Assembly (NCBI GenBank): GCA_017979445.1 | Contig: CM030711.1 | Location: 39,486,757 to 39,550,756, forward strand | From: Akebia trifoliata | Taxonomy: Eukaryota > Streptophyta > Magnoliopsida > Ranunculales > Lardizabalaceae | DNA length: 64,000 nucleotides | Direction: 5' to 3' | Shown here: piece by piece, positions 52,721 through 64,000 of the stretch | How positions within the stretch are numbered: the first letter of the stretch is position 1 | Layout of the letters: the number at the start of each line of letters is the position of its first letter | The notes under the pieces: model-generated | Told to the model about the DNA's origin: nothing | The model's input: only the letters and a program-made list of their open reading frames with translations | Database searches by the model: none | Program-made: the position numbers and the translations under genes

Positions 52721-53689
52721 ATCCCCTCGTGTTCCTCTAGGGGATAGGATGGTTTCTATTTGAATATCTTAAGGAATTATTTTCTATTCCGAGGTTAATG
52801 ACCTTTGTGTTTTGACTAAAGGTTAAGTCCGACCCTTATCTTCTTGTTCAGGAGAGAAATCTATCCTTGAGGCCAGATTATTAGTTAATCCGTTAATGCG
52901 CTTGAGGTATTCAAATTTTTTTTATCTAATCAAATTCAGATGGGGTGATAGACACCTCTATAGACTCGACAAACTAACTCGACTCAACAGGAAAATAGTA
53001 AACTTGATCTAAAGAAGACATGACCTTGCTGAAGAAAAAAAGGACTCGAGCTAACCCAAATGACTCATAAAAACTCAATACAAGTACCCACAACTGGCTT
53101 GATTACAGACTACGAACTCGAGATATTGCTTACAACCGGCATGACTGAGGCATTGTGATCTTTAGGGAACAACTGGACAATGTTGAGAAATTCTGAGGCC
53201 ATTTATGATTATTGACTTGGTATTGACATTTGTTCTAATTGACCGATTTACAACCCTAGCTAGACAATGGACGATTGAGCTTAAGTACAATGATAACCTT
53301 GAAATCTAATCGAAGGTCAATTTTAGTGTTACCCCCTTGATAACATTTTAATGAATCCTAAGGTTTTATCGAATTCTGTGTACCAAATCCATTAAACAAT
53401 TCATTCATGTAATGATTATTCAAAAGGAAAATAATTTTGTTGTACTCTTGAAAATTATTGACAAATAATATTTTCATTGAATAAAAAATCTTCACAAATC
53501 TGATTATTTTTTGTAGTCATTTTCTTTTTAGGAAAATATATTTTAGTAATTTTTCAAGGTTTATGCAAAAAATAGATTTTTTGTAAAAATCATTTTTTGT
53601 TTAGAAAAATAATATTTTAGAAAATTTTCAAGGTCCATGCAAAAATAGATCTTTTGTAAATTATTTTTCCTTGAAAAAATAAATTTTAT

Positions 53690-53815
53690 AAGTCATTTTT
53701 CCTTCATTTTCTTTTCTTTTGGAAAATATTTTTTTCTGAAAAATATTTTTTCTTTGGAAAATATTTTTAATTTGAAAAATATTTTTTATTTGAAAAATAT
53801 TTTTCTTTTGGAGAG
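53690..53815. repeat. Short tandem repeats of GAAAAATATTTTT type
   Basis: Five or six units of about 20 bases alternating TTTGGAAAATATTTTT and TTTGAAAAATATTTTT. On the minus strand they read as a repeated KNIFQ phrase in a chance frame. Confidence 0.75.
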
Positions 53816-55200
53816 CATTTTTTAAAAATGGATTGAAACCCAAATTAAGTAAAAAGTTTGAATACCATTTTGATTTGAATGGTCTGACCCATCATGATTG
53901 TTGGACCGAGATGGACTGGGTCGTTATGAAAATAGATTCTTTATTGGGTTGGTGTACCCAACAATATGATAGCCTTGAGTTAAATTAAACAAAAGTTTAG
54001 TTTCTTGAGGACAAAATTGTAACTTTCTGATCTCAACATATGTAAAGTCCATTTCCGAAAAGCAACCTGGGAACACCCACGATAAGTTTGAGTCGTGATC
54101 TATAGGGAGATTTCTAGACTCTAGGTTTACTATGTGCAATGCAATTTATTTAGCCACCCTTGCCCAAGTATACCTATATACCTCTTGAGTATACTCAATC
54201 AGACGGTACGTGGTGACTTGGTTTGATATACTGTATAGGTGATAACTTAAGACTCTAAATTAAATCTCTGAAGTCAAAAGCAACTAGTTTAATTCCCAGT
54301 TGAGAGGTGGCACACGATGCTGAAAAAGGACACTTTTAAATCACCTCTCTTTTAGAATAGACGTAGTCTATCCTCTTAGTATCGTAGTGCATCGGGCCAG
54401 GATCTCGCTTAGGCACTAGTTTTGACCAAGAAGTGCAATTGGTGAACTTAGATTACATTTGATATATCGTATAGGTACAAGTATAGGGTTGGTGATCAAG
54501 ACTTGTGACTTTGTGGCTTACAATAGGACAAAGGCTCAGGTCACTCCAGTTTGGGTGCATCGATATACCTTTCAGTGTCACCTGATCGAATGGTACTGAT
54601 ACCCAAGTTTTATATACCATAAAGGTACGTGACTGGAGTTGTGATTTTCATGCATGACGTCGCATCTCACGTTAGCTATAAGGGATATGCAAGCGTGTAA
54701 TGCAACAATATAAACATGCTAGTGGTATCTAAAAAATAGGGTAGGGTATGCCCGAGGCGTTTTTTTTTTTTCAAATAAATGGGCCTGTGGGCCAAATCAA
54801 ACCATCACAATATGGATCTCACATTAATACTAATTAAAGTATACGCAATTCATAGCATCGAGATCAAAATCAAAACAAACATATCAAAAATATATCTATA
54901 GAGATTATAACATATTAGATGGGCAATCACAACATATCAGATCCAACATTGAAACAGGTATAGCATGAACCAAAACAATTCTTTTATTTTTATTTTTATG
55001 GTCTAATCAAATATCACTTTAGGTGACTTTAAACAAATTGAGATTCTCAAAGAATATTGAATTGAGGTAGAACATTGAATTAATGATAAAATGATGATTG
55101 TGAAGATTTAAAAAAAATAAAAAATAAAAAATAAAAAGAAACTACTAACAAAAAAAACTAAAACAAATAAAATTCTAAAATAAAGAAATTCACCCAACAA

Positions 55201-55320
55201 GTGAGTTGTTATTGTCATACCAATTTATAGTTTGTAATCACAAACATAATTAGTCAATATCATAGTCTGATGTGCAATAGGTAAAAATTGGTGTGACAAA
55301 TGGAAAAAACAAATTCTCTC
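55201..55320. mobile_element. Recurrent MITE (copy E), diverged
   Basis: GTGAGTTGTTATTGTCATAC plus CAATTT at the left and AAATTGGTGTGACAAATGG plus AAATTCTCTC at the right. These are the same ends as copies B and C with several changes. Nested inside the Ogre-like element, so it inserted after that element, or was carried by it. Confidence 0.5.
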
Positions 55321-55574
55321 TTTTACACCATTACACACAGTAAGTCCAATTTTTTTTGTTTTAAAGAATTAAAAAAAAAATTATGTTGCTGCCAGCGACA
55401 TTCACGACAAAAAAATTGTGAATGACATCATTTTAAACAAAATTTTTTTGTTTTATTTCAGCTAGCACACACATCATACGTGTATATATATATATATATT
55501 TAAAGAAGAAGACAAGGTAACCCAGTCATGATTTGCAAAACCAAAGACCTTATAAAGCATTTTCTCTTGTACCG

Positions 55575-55735
55575 TATTTTTTGCCAGCACTCAACTCATA
55601 CATCCACACATTAATCTCTCTCTCCTTCTTGGGCTCGGTTGCAGCATGTGCAGCACCACCAACGTTGCTGCCATTTCTCAGACCCACATCCTCTCTAGCA
55701 TAGCTCTTCAAAAAGTCATCATGGATTCAACAAAA
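55575..55735 (-). pseudogene. Possible captured coding fragment of unknown origin
   Basis: The minus strand is open for about 53 codons with a protein-like composition: DDFLKSYAREDVGLRNGSNV, GGAAHAATEPKKERE, NVWMYELSAGKKY. The surrounding DNA is AT-rich filler, so the GC and codon balance stand out. I do not recognise the family. It could be an exon carried by a retroelement or chance. Confidence 0.3.
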
Positions 55736-56373
55736 TATCAAAGACAAACCAAAAATAACCCATAAACCCAATTCTCTCCATGAAAATTCAGAGTCTTGGA
55801 CCCACTCTTGAAGCACCAACGAATAACAAAATTAGTCTAAAAGGCATAAAACGAAGTAAAGGATCTCAAAGAGAAAAATAAACTAATTTGAGTTCTATAA
55901 CGATATTGAAGAAACTTAGATCTTCATTTCATGTAGAAGAAATGATAGAGAGATATCAATCTACTGGCCAATCTCTCTCTATATTTGTTTGGAGAGAGAA
56001 AGAGATCCTAGATAAGAAATCTCCACACAAACAAACGACCTTCTAAGAACAGTAACATGAAATTTGTCAACATCCGGTCTCCTTTTATTCTCTAGTTTTT
56101 CTTTTTCACTTCTCTTTTCGATCTCTCTTTCGTTCTCTCCTCTGATCTTGATTCTTGTTCTTCGAAGATGAATCAAACAAAGTATTTTTTAAGGAATCGA
56201 TCAGGAATTTGGATTCTATGAACCTCGATTCTGTAATTAATTCGGATTTCGATTCTCTTTTGATGATTTGAGATTTATTTTTTGGGTTTTTTGATTGATG
56301 ATTTAAACGATGAACGCCACAATACTAGTTTTCTTTCTATTTTTTGTTGTTTTCGTCATTTTATTTCTCATTG

Positions 56374-56720
56374 GAGAAGAAGATAGAAATAGGAAAAAAC
56401 ATTTTCACTATTGGCACCCCACGCAAAAAAAATATTTTTTGTTTATTTAAATTTTTTTTTCTTGGAATCCTCTCTTCATCACAAACAACATTAAAAAAGG
56501 CAATCTTTTTTATTTCTTAGCGCATCACTCACAAATAATTTATTTGAGAAGAAGATGAAAAATAAAAAATCATTTTCTACTAACGGTACATCACGCATAA
56601 AAATATTTTTTATTTTTTTATTTTTTACGATTTTTTTCTTGAAATTCTATCTTCATCCCAAACAATATTAAAAAAAATATTTTTTTTTATTTCTTAGCAC
56701 ATCACTTACAAATAATTTAT
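56374..56720. repeat. Tandem duplication, about 172-bp unit
   Basis: GAGAAGAAGATAGAAATAGG begins unit one (56374) and GAGAAGAAGATGAAAAATAA unit two (56546). Both contain CATTTTC, a CACGCA block, TTCTTGGAATCCTCTCTTCA or TTCTTGAAATTCTATCTTCA, and TTTCTTAGC(A/G)CATCACT(C/T)ACA. Confidence 0.8.
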
Positions 56721-57089
56721 TTTCACAACTTATCACCCATACATATTAATGTGCTAAAAAAAAAAATTCATGTAAGAATTTTCTAAAAAAAAAACCATAA
56801 CTCTCATCCCAACCACCATCATTCCATCATCAATTCATATGTCAATTTGAATATTTTATTTTTTAGAGTCATCCCAAAATGACCTTAGATTGAACCATAA
56901 AAAAATGTGCCAAAACAAAATATTCAAAAACCAAACAAGTGATTAATAATTGAACCAAGAAGAATGATAAAAAATAAAAATAAACATAAAAACAAACAAC
57001 TAAAAGTAAAAAAATAAAAAAATAAAAAACTAGGTGGTTTTGGCAATGCTTCCCATACTTTGGATTTTTCAAGTCTGATCCTCAATAAT

Positions 57090-57107
57090 CCCTAGTGGAG
57101 TCGCCAC
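57090..57107 (-). other. Primer-binding site of the Ogre-like element
   Basis: Minus strand GTGGCGACTCCACTAGGG directly after the 5' LTR end. The TGGCGACTCC core matches the tRNA-Arg-primed site reported for Ogre elements. Confidence 0.75.
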
Positions 57108-58696
57108 TGAAAGCGTCCTCGATCCGTGGGGTGTGTGGTTCCACTTTTGATTTTTGAGGTTTGGGAGTTACCACCTAATTATTACGGTCTAAGAACCGAG
57201 CATTGATTCTAACAGATAAAAACAACTAATCTATGAATATAAAAAACTATGGTCCGGGGATCACGTTACGGAGTTAAAAGGTGTTAGGCACCAATCCTAC
57301 CCTATAAACGTCGATTTCTACTATTTTTCAAAAAATGATTACATTGCTAAAAGACCTAAAAATATATATATATATACCTATACGATGATCACAACGATTT
57401 GTTTTCTCAGAATTGGTAGAATGACTCTTTATAAAATACTCTTCGCTTTGTTTTCGTTACTTGATCTGCTTCGGATCTCCAAGATGAAATACTTCATTCT
57501 TAGATCTGAGTATTTTTTAAATTTTTTGATGTATTTTTAAGTATTTTTTGGAACAAAACCTAGGATTTAGATGATAAGTAGGGAGTTAGGACTCTAAAAT
57601 CAGGGTTTGGGGTAGGCTAGGGAGACTTTTTGACCCACTTTTTCTAGGATTTATTTTGACCTGCCAGATTGGGTTGTGGAGGCTCCTATTTATAGATTTT
57701 TTTGGAAGAATTAAGGTTTGACTAGGTCTCTTTTTAGATAAGGTGAATTAGGATTTTGACTTAAGTCTTATGAGATTGACTAGGTTTATTTAGATTAGGG
57801 TTTCAATTAGGGTTTTGACTTAAGTCTTATGAGATTGACTTGATCTTTTAAATTAGGTTTTTTAATCTTGCGTACAATGAAATAATATATTTTTTTAAGT
57901 TTTGTGGAGAACCCCCTAATTATATTTTTAATTATTTGGACCCCTAGATGGAAGGGTCTTTTTATAAATATCAAGGGGGCTCCACTTAAATAAGTGGACA
58001 ACCATCAACAATTTTACCTAAGGGCTTGATTGATTAATTTTCTTAGTTTAGATTTTTAAATTAATTTTATTAAGGTTTCACTTTACGTTTTAATGTTTTA
58101 TTTTTTAATTTCCAGATTTTAAATTGTTAAAATTGAAAAATTATTATTTTACCCCTAAATAGAACTTTTGCGTTTCATGTCGTTTTTCGATGTTCCAGGA
58201 TGTTTTAGAATCGATTTTTCGTAAGAAATTCAATGGGATTATCTGTTTGTATCACTTATGAAATTTTTTGTATGGAATGATTTATGAACCCTATGAGGGG
58301 TATTTTTGTAATTTTATCGAATTTGGTGAAAATTGGCAAAATGATTTATTTGGTTTCAATTTATTGTTTTATGTATTTGAAAGGATTTTCCTAAGCGTAC
58401 TGTAGGCTCTAGGGATGTTTTGATGTTAAGGGTATTTCGATAATTTGATCATTTTTAGAGATTTTTATCGTAAAGCTTTTTTTTGTCTGGAAATGATGAT
58501 TTCTATATTTTTGGTGTCATATTTTCCTAGCATAGCGTGATTTCTAAAATTTGTTAGCTTGAAATACTGCATTTGAATTTCTAAAACATATCTAATAATA
58601 AAATAGAGCATTGAAATATTCTTCCATCATTGGGAATCGTTGCAATTGGGTTGACGAGTTAATTAATCAGGCGAATGCAAAAATGGGATGTCTACA
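57108..58696 (-). repeat. Ogre-like element 5' LTR
   Basis: Direct repeat of 48033-49618. On the plus strand it starts TGAAAGCGTCCTCGATCC and ends GATGTCTACA. It has a small insertion near 57960-57985 relative to the other LTR. The TATA box is conserved (complement of CTCCTATTTATAGA at about 57682). Confidence 0.9.
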
Positions 58697-58701
58697 GATG
58701 T
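58697..58701 (+). repeat. GATGT target-site duplication, right
   Basis: GATGT directly after the right LTR, identical to 48028-48032. Confidence 0.85.
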
Positions 58702-60253
58702 TTTTCAATTCAAAATTTTTTAGTTGATTTAATTATTATTTTTATATAAAATTTAGTTTTTCTCCAATCATTAGTGGAATGATCCTACTTGCCAACCTAA
58801 AATAGATTTTTAATTTTAATTTTATATTTTCCTTTTTAGAGACATCGTACGCGACGAACACTTTTCATAGAAGAAAACCAAAGAATTCACTTATTGAAAC
58901 ACAAAATTCAAGGATTAAGAAAACAAATACTACACAAATCTCGAGGAGTGGAAAATCTAACAAATCTTCTACATCTTTTGATGTCAGCCATGGGAAATGA
59001 AAAAAATCCACTAACCTTACGAATAAAAAAACCTTCATTACCCTACATCACAAGCCTTTTCATCACTCTTTTTCTCAAGAAAAACCCCTATCACCCCCTT
59101 CCCTTGATCAAAAGCCTTCATTGAGAAAACATTTTCTATGTTTTTTTTAAAGATAGTTACAACACACAATGCACATACTCTATACGATCAGTCTGAAGAC
59201 TACTTTCCCAAGCAACACTATCAACTAAGAAGATTCTTAGTCCCTGGTGATGTAGCTATCTTTTTAGTTGAAGTCAAACTTACAAAACATCTTTCTTAGG
59301 AGATCTCACACGTAGAAAATACTACTCACAAAACCCTTCATCTTTTTCATCATCATGACCTTCCCTTATGGCCAGTATTTCCAATTAGTTACAAACCAAA
59401 TGGAAATTCTTCAGGCTCTATAGGATCAACTCCAAGGTGCAAAACCAAATGCAATAACAACAAGAAATGATGTCGAATATACACCAATAAAATGCAAGGT
59501 TGAAAACTCAACTCAATGGCCCGGAGGTAGAGTACCTTCAGGTGCTAACAACACACTCAATCAAGAAGTACAACATAGAATGGAACTTGAACCAATTGGT
59601 CCTAAATATAGAATGATAGGTAGAATCATAATAAAAAATAACAAATCATCCAATTTCAGAGCAGACAGAAGCAAATAAAAACATTGGAGAGTTTATTTAT
59701 CATGGTGAACTCGACTTATTACTAAAAAAGTAAGAGGAAGAACTTAACATTTTGATGGGGTTGGGAAAGGAAAGTTAGCAGAATAGCTTGCTCAGCTGGC
59801 AATTAAAGATCTGAAAGACTCTTCTTTCATTACCATGATCACAACATAGGACATGCCAATAAAATATTCCATTTCAAAGTTAAACCTTTGTGATGAGTCA
59901 ACTAATCCGATGGAGCACATGTACCATTACAAACAAGTTATAGCCCTAAAATAGAAGACATGCTTTTCTCTACCAAGTATTCCCTTCAAGCTACCATTGA
60001 ACATCATACACATGGTTTCATCGAATCACTCCGAAGTCGATCAATAGTTTCTCCAGCCATTACATGAGTTTCTCAATGTAATATATTTGAGCAAAAATCA
60101 ACAAAATGATATCGGTTCATTGCTCAACCTAAAGAAGAAAAATGAAGAGTCCACCAGAAAGTGCACCCAATGGTTCAAAATGGAATTTCTTCAAGTCAAC
60201 AGATGTGATGATGACACAACTGTCATAGCCTACCTCAAATGACTACCAAGCAA
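58702..60253 (+). pseudogene. Gag fossil of an older gypsy element
   Basis: From about 59850 the plus strand reads KYSISKLNLCDESTNPMEHM, then YHYKQVIALK, and after frameshifts ESTRKCTQWFKMEFLQVNRC and DDDTTVIAYLK. These match the retrotransposon gag capsid block (usual DPxDHLxxF, then ESLRxFxxRFNxE, then A...GL). Upstream 58800-59800 is leader or N-terminal gag, only partly legible. The fossil stops at the LTR at 60254, which probably inserted into it. Confidence 0.6.
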
Positions 60254-61325
60254 TGGTGCCCAGGAATACTAATAGAAAAATTGGGTGGTGCCTCAAGACT
60301 TTGACATGGTTTTTTCTATTTATGTTAGCATTCCGAGGCACTTAAAATAGTTGATAAACCAATTATATAAAATCTTGAATATATATAAATAAAAATAGAA
60401 CAACAACGGAAGACTATATACATCTAACAACGTAAGGTAGATCACAGTTTGGAAGAAGTAATATTATACAAGATCTATAAAAATGCCATTACACTAACAT
60501 AATCCTAACACTCAATGCAAAATCTATAATACAACCAAAAGATCCTCACTTGTCGGCCTACGCTCACTTTGGCAACTACATGCTTTGAAATTAAAAAAAA
60601 AATGAGAAGGAAAGGTTGAGTAACAATGGTTACCTAGTAAGTAAACAAGCAATTCCTATTAATAACCTTTCCTAGCATGAATGAGTAATCATTCTTGATA
60701 ATTTCAATATATGCAGAATTTTATAAGATAAACTACGATTAATTGGTACATATTGCTAGAGATAAGCAACTAAACAGTTAAAATTCACATTACAATGATT
60801 AGTAGTACTTATACTATAATATTTTTTTAATACAATTTTAAGTGATAAGATTGAAACAATAAACACGATTTTTATTTTATAATTCAAAATAATGAAATAG
60901 ATACATAATACATAATGGTAGAATAGTGGAATTAGAGAGTTGGGATTTTACGTCTGTATAGCTCCTAATCGAGACATGATTTTTCAATGATTCACCAGTG
61001 TGGAATCATACCATTTTTTCATAATTTCGTGGTTGGTTCTTGTAACTTACCACATTTAGGTGACCATTTATCTAGTTAAGGTTGGTCGTTTGACTACTAT
61101 ATACTATTAGTAATCACTGACTAGCCATCTTTGTCTATGCCTATCAAGCGTACATGTAATTCTCATTATACATCTCCATTCGTGTATGACCACTTTTACA
61201 TTACAAGTTCATTGAAAAATATAGAAGGGAATAAACTCAGATTCTTGTTGTGACTCCACTCTCATACGCGTTTCATACCACGTATGAACTTGGTTGTCCC
61301 TACCATACATTCCAAGATAGTATAT

Positions 61326-61367
<42 letters not shown>

Positions 61368-63118
61368 TTTGAAAACAAATAAGAAATTAACATTACAGAG
61401 TTGAAAATGGATATCTAGTTTCTTACTATACAACTGTGGTATATATATATATATATATATAAAATTTTTTTGAAAACAAATAAGAAATTAACATTATAGA
61501 GTTGAGAATAAATATCTAGTTTCTTACTATACAACTGTGGCCACTTGACCTAAATTAAATAACATTACAAGAATGTAAGGAGTGCCTCGTGCTAACAGAA
61601 AATAAATTAATATGCAAGTTACGTCGTGATAACAAAAAGTAAATTAATCCTGGATATTCATTCATCAACCACACATATCACAACAATGTAAAATGCAGAC
61701 ATCACCCATCAGGTGTGATTATGACATTTTACTGTTTCATCTATTTTTTTTACCTTTTTTTGATATTCACAATTTTGAACTTTTCAATGCTGATCAAGTC
61801 AATCTTTATTCGTTTACTATCAAATAATTTCTCAACTTTAAAATTCATTTTTGTCATTTAAATTGAAAATTTTCAAAATTTGGGTCAACATAGGGTCTGA
61901 GCAGATGCATAGGACCATACTGTCAAAACTAGGTCTAACGACAGCTGGCGATGGTAGAAACCATTTCTAATGGTGGCATCGGTGCCAACAGTACTGGATA
62001 GCTTGCACAAAAACTAGATTTTTTTTTCGAATTTTTTGAGTTTCTCGTTGATTTTTTGATATACTATCCCAACCATATGTTCATTGTTAAAAAAATGATT
62101 AAAACACATCAAACACATTTAGGTTTCATGAATTTGAAATAAATGAAGAAAATTCTACATTTTAAATAGCATTACCATTTTGATAAAAATCCTAAATGCA
62201 AGTTTCAAAATCTACGATTATCAAATAAATTGTAGGCTTTCTACCAAATCGTGATTACTGAAATTGAAGAAATAAGATGAAAATCAAGGTGCACAACATA
62301 GAAATCGAGGCGAATGAAACTTGGGTGCGGTTGGTTTGCGAAATAGTCGAGTGAATTGCAAAGATCTTAATGGCATTTTCTCTCACTACTATGATGGAGG
62401 AAGAATATGACTCTAAGTAGATGAAACCTCGAGTGGAATATGTTGAAACCTACTCGAGGGTGTGACTGGTTTTTTTGGAGAATGGAGAATGGAGAAAAAG
62501 AAATGAAATTGAGGATCAAAGATGGTGAAATCATAGAGTTCGTCGACGCCGACAACTTTCTCTTCTTCATCGATGATCAAGGAGGTCCCGTTCATGACAA
62601 ATCTTGAGGTAAAGGCGGTTGAAACCTTCAGGTCTAGGTCGGTTGGTTATGTTTCTCTTAGAAAAAAATGAACTGAAAGAACTTATAAATTCTTTATATG
62701 AAGAATGTGTGGGATGAAATTGGTATTTTCTTACTTATTTATATTTTTGAACATGGTTTGACTTTTCGGCTCAGAAATTGATGAGTGAATATTCCATTCT
62801 TTGAATTTTGTTGTTGCAGATCTAATGGTGTAATCAGATTATTCAAATTCTCGCTCTAACGAAAAATTTACTTTTTGACCTCGTTCGATACCAAAATTAA
62901 AGATTTTGTAACTTTTTCGTTCGAACTTGAATTTGAGCGTGCTTACAGGCTAAAATATATTTTTTGACTATTTCAAATTCAAAAGTGAGGTCAGATTCCA
63001 TTAAAAATGATAGAACAAAATTCAAAAATTTTACCCTAAGTCCCACTTTTGGAATTTTTCACAAAATTTCACTATTTGATTTTCATCGAGATCCGAATTA
63101 AAAACTACGAATATGACA
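60254..63118 (-). mobile_element. 3' LTR of a Tekay/Del-like gypsy element
   Basis: On the minus strand the LTR starts TGTCATATTCGTAG at 63118, right after a GGGGGAGAA polypurine tract, and ends CCTGGGCACCA at 60254. Length is about 2.87 kb. A TATA-like TATAAAGAATTTATAAG lies near 62680-62700 (minus strand). It contains (AT)n runs and a 101-bp tandem duplication. Its 3' part matches the LTR at 1-584. Confidence 0.7.
61330..61541. repeat. 101-bp tandem duplication with (AT)n spacers inside the LTR
   Basis: GAAAACAAATAAGAAATTAA occurs at 61371 and 61472. Each is followed by CATTA(C/T)AGAGTTGA, then TATCTAGTTTCTTACTATAC and AACTGTGG. Both units are preceded by TATATA runs. Confidence 0.9.
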
Positions 63119-64000
63119 TTCTCCCCCTTTAATAAAAATTTCATCTTTGAAATTGAAATCTTGCATCTGTACCACTTTAACTAAAGGAATAGATTTAGAT
63201 TTAAGGTTTTTTACTTTCCTATCAAGTATCTGTAGTGCACCTTCCTCGTAGGACACGTTTTCGTCTATCTCAAAATCCCGTAAATTATCCACTTGTGAAG
63301 GATCTGGTAAATACTTTTTTAGTATGGACATGTGGAACATATCGTGAACCTACTTAAGTTGCAGTGGTATAATTAATTTGTAAGCTACTGGCCCTATATA
63401 TTCCATTACCTCAAACGATTCCACAAATCACAGCTTCAAATTTACTTTTCATACAAAACTTGGAGATTCCTTTTTGGGGTGATATTTTTAGGAACATTCT
63501 ATTTTCTACTTGGAATTTCAAATGTCTACGCTGCTTATCTCCGTAACTCTTTTGTCTACTTTGGACAGTTTTTAATCTATCATGTATAATGCATACTGTC
63601 TTAGTAGTTTTCTCAACAATCTTAGGTCCCAACATTGTGGTATTTCTTGTCTTTGCCCAATAAATCGATGATCCACACAGTCTACCATATAAAGCTTCGA
63701 ATAGGACCATGCCAATATTGACTTGAAAATTGTTGTTATAGGAGAACTTTATCAATGGTAAGTGATGTTTCCAACCTTATCCAAAATCTAAAACACATGC
63801 CTGTAGCATGTCCTCTACAATCTATATCACTCGCTCAGATTGTCCATCTAACTGGGGATGAAAAGTCGTACTGAAGTTCAACTTAGTACCCATGGCTTTG
63901 TGTAGACTCTCTCAAAATCAGGAAGTAAATCTGGGATCCCTATTTGGCAGGATAGAAGCTGGCACTTCATGCAGTCGAACTATCTTAGCTATATATACTG
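63098..64000 (-). pseudogene. Tekay/Del-like gypsy pol 3' end (integrase and chromo-side tail), partial
   Basis: Reading from the window edge on the minus strand: RLHEVPASILPNRDPRFTS, then KLNFSTTFHPQLDGQSERV (integrase core), with an in-frame stop near 63925. Next, at 63755-63411, comes FSYNNNFQVNIGMVLFEALY, then RLKTVQSRQKSYGDKQRR. Then at 63340-63098 come FHMSILKKYLPDPSQVDNL and the tail ILDRKVKNLKSKSIPLVKV. The last frame runs through the polypurine tract into the LTR by about 20 bases. Stops and shifts show decay. Gag, protease and RT lie beyond the window. Confidence 0.85.
63119..63132 (-). other. Polypurine tract of the Tekay/Del-like element
   Basis: Minus strand TTAAAGGGGGAGAA immediately before the LTR start TGTCATAT. 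This matches the GGGGGAGAATGTCA style junction of Tekay/Del elements. Confidence 0.75.

Larger units (their letters stand above)
52721..57089 (-). other. Ogre-like element 5' internal region, mostly unreadable
   Basis: Expected to hold gag and leader. No gag is legible. It contains AAAATATTTTTC repeats at about 53690-53815, AT-rich filler, a MITE at 55201-55320, a possible captured coding piece at 55575-55735 and a 172-bp duplication at 56374-56720. These look like secondary insertions or decay. Confidence 0.45.
48033..58696 (-). mobile_element. Ogre/TAT-type Ty3/gypsy element, complete ends, internally deleted
   Basis: Two direct LTRs of about 1.59 kb bound 10.66 kb, flanked by identical GATGT. 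On the minus strand the LTR runs from TGTAGACA to CTTTCA. TCTATAAATAGGAGCC (plus-strand complement at about 48647-48662) is its TATA box. A primer site GTGGCGACTCCACTAGGG at 57090-57107 matches the tRNA-Arg-type site known from Ogre elements. The polypurine tract CCAAAGAAGGGCATC lies at 49619-49633. The internal part has only fragments of pol and carries tandem repeats between pol and the 3' LTR, as described for Ogre. Intact Ogre elements are usually much longer with a large gag-pol. This copy cannot move by itself. Confidence 0.9.

Noticed and set aside
53661..53843. KNIFQ-repeat small protein
   Set aside because: Product of a short AT-rich tandem repeat in the decayed retroelement.
61209..61433. 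74-codon minus-strand frame
   Set aside because: Runs through an AT microsatellite and the 101-bp LTR duplication; chance.

Overview
The window is nuclear DNA of a flowering plant, most likely not a grass. It is AT-rich, has spliced genes with canonical GT-AG introns, carries plant-type PPR genes, and is crowded with plant transposable elements (Ty3/gypsy LTR elements, L1-type LINE, hAT, Harbinger-like and other MITEs, SINE-like units). No prokaryotic or organellar gene organisation is seen. Species cannot be fixed from the sequence alone.

Four ordinary genes can be supported. (1) A VPS2-type ESCRT-III gene (VPS2.3-like, + strand, 11 coding exons, 9618-14042, 212 aa). (2) A casein kinase 1-like gene (minus strand, 14 coding exons, 27482 down to 19688, 463 aa). 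(3) An intronless E-class PLS PPR gene (34942-37056, +, 704 aa), closest in my recollection to Arabidopsis At5g27110. (4) An intronless DYW-class PPR gene (40255 down to 37967, -, 762 aa), closest to At3g23330. VPS2.3 and the kinase converge; the kinase and the first PPR diverge; the two PPR genes converge tail to tail. They belong to unrelated pathways (endosomal sorting, protein phosphorylation, organellar RNA processing/editing), and nothing suggests an operon-like unit.

Layout: 1-584 the end of a gypsy LTR; 1591-6463 a decayed autonomous-type hAT element; 7.0-9.0 kb degenerate repeats; 9.6-14.0 kb VPS2.3; 15.2-18.4 kb a LINE inserted into the end of a small foldback element; 19.7-27.5 kb the kinase gene, whose intron 6 holds a long inverted repeat and a LINE endonuclease fragment; 28-34.3 kb an intergenic repeat zone with foldbacks, a copia fossil, a SINE-like unit and a nonautonomous hAT; 34.9-40.3 kb the PPR pair; 41.4-43.3 kb two Harbinger-like MITEs and a SINE-like unit; 45.2-47.5 kb a solo LTR; 48.0-58.7 kb a complete-ended Ogre/TAT-type element on the minus strand (1.59 kb LTRs, perfect GATGT target duplication, tRNA-Arg-type primer site, polypurine tract, satellite-like arrays, mostly deleted pol) inserted in an older gypsy element whose gag fossil follows; 60.25-64.0 kb a Tekay/Del-like gypsy element on the minus strand, cut by the window edge and of the same family as the LTR at the window start.

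The points most worth a second look are: a decayed tandem copy of the DYW tail just after the DYW gene; a roughly 100-bp MITE family with at least five copies, one starting at the base after a PPR stop codon; in-frame 33-bp satellite repeats inside the Ogre-like element; and several near-perfect small foldbacks. I found no undescribed multi-gene system.
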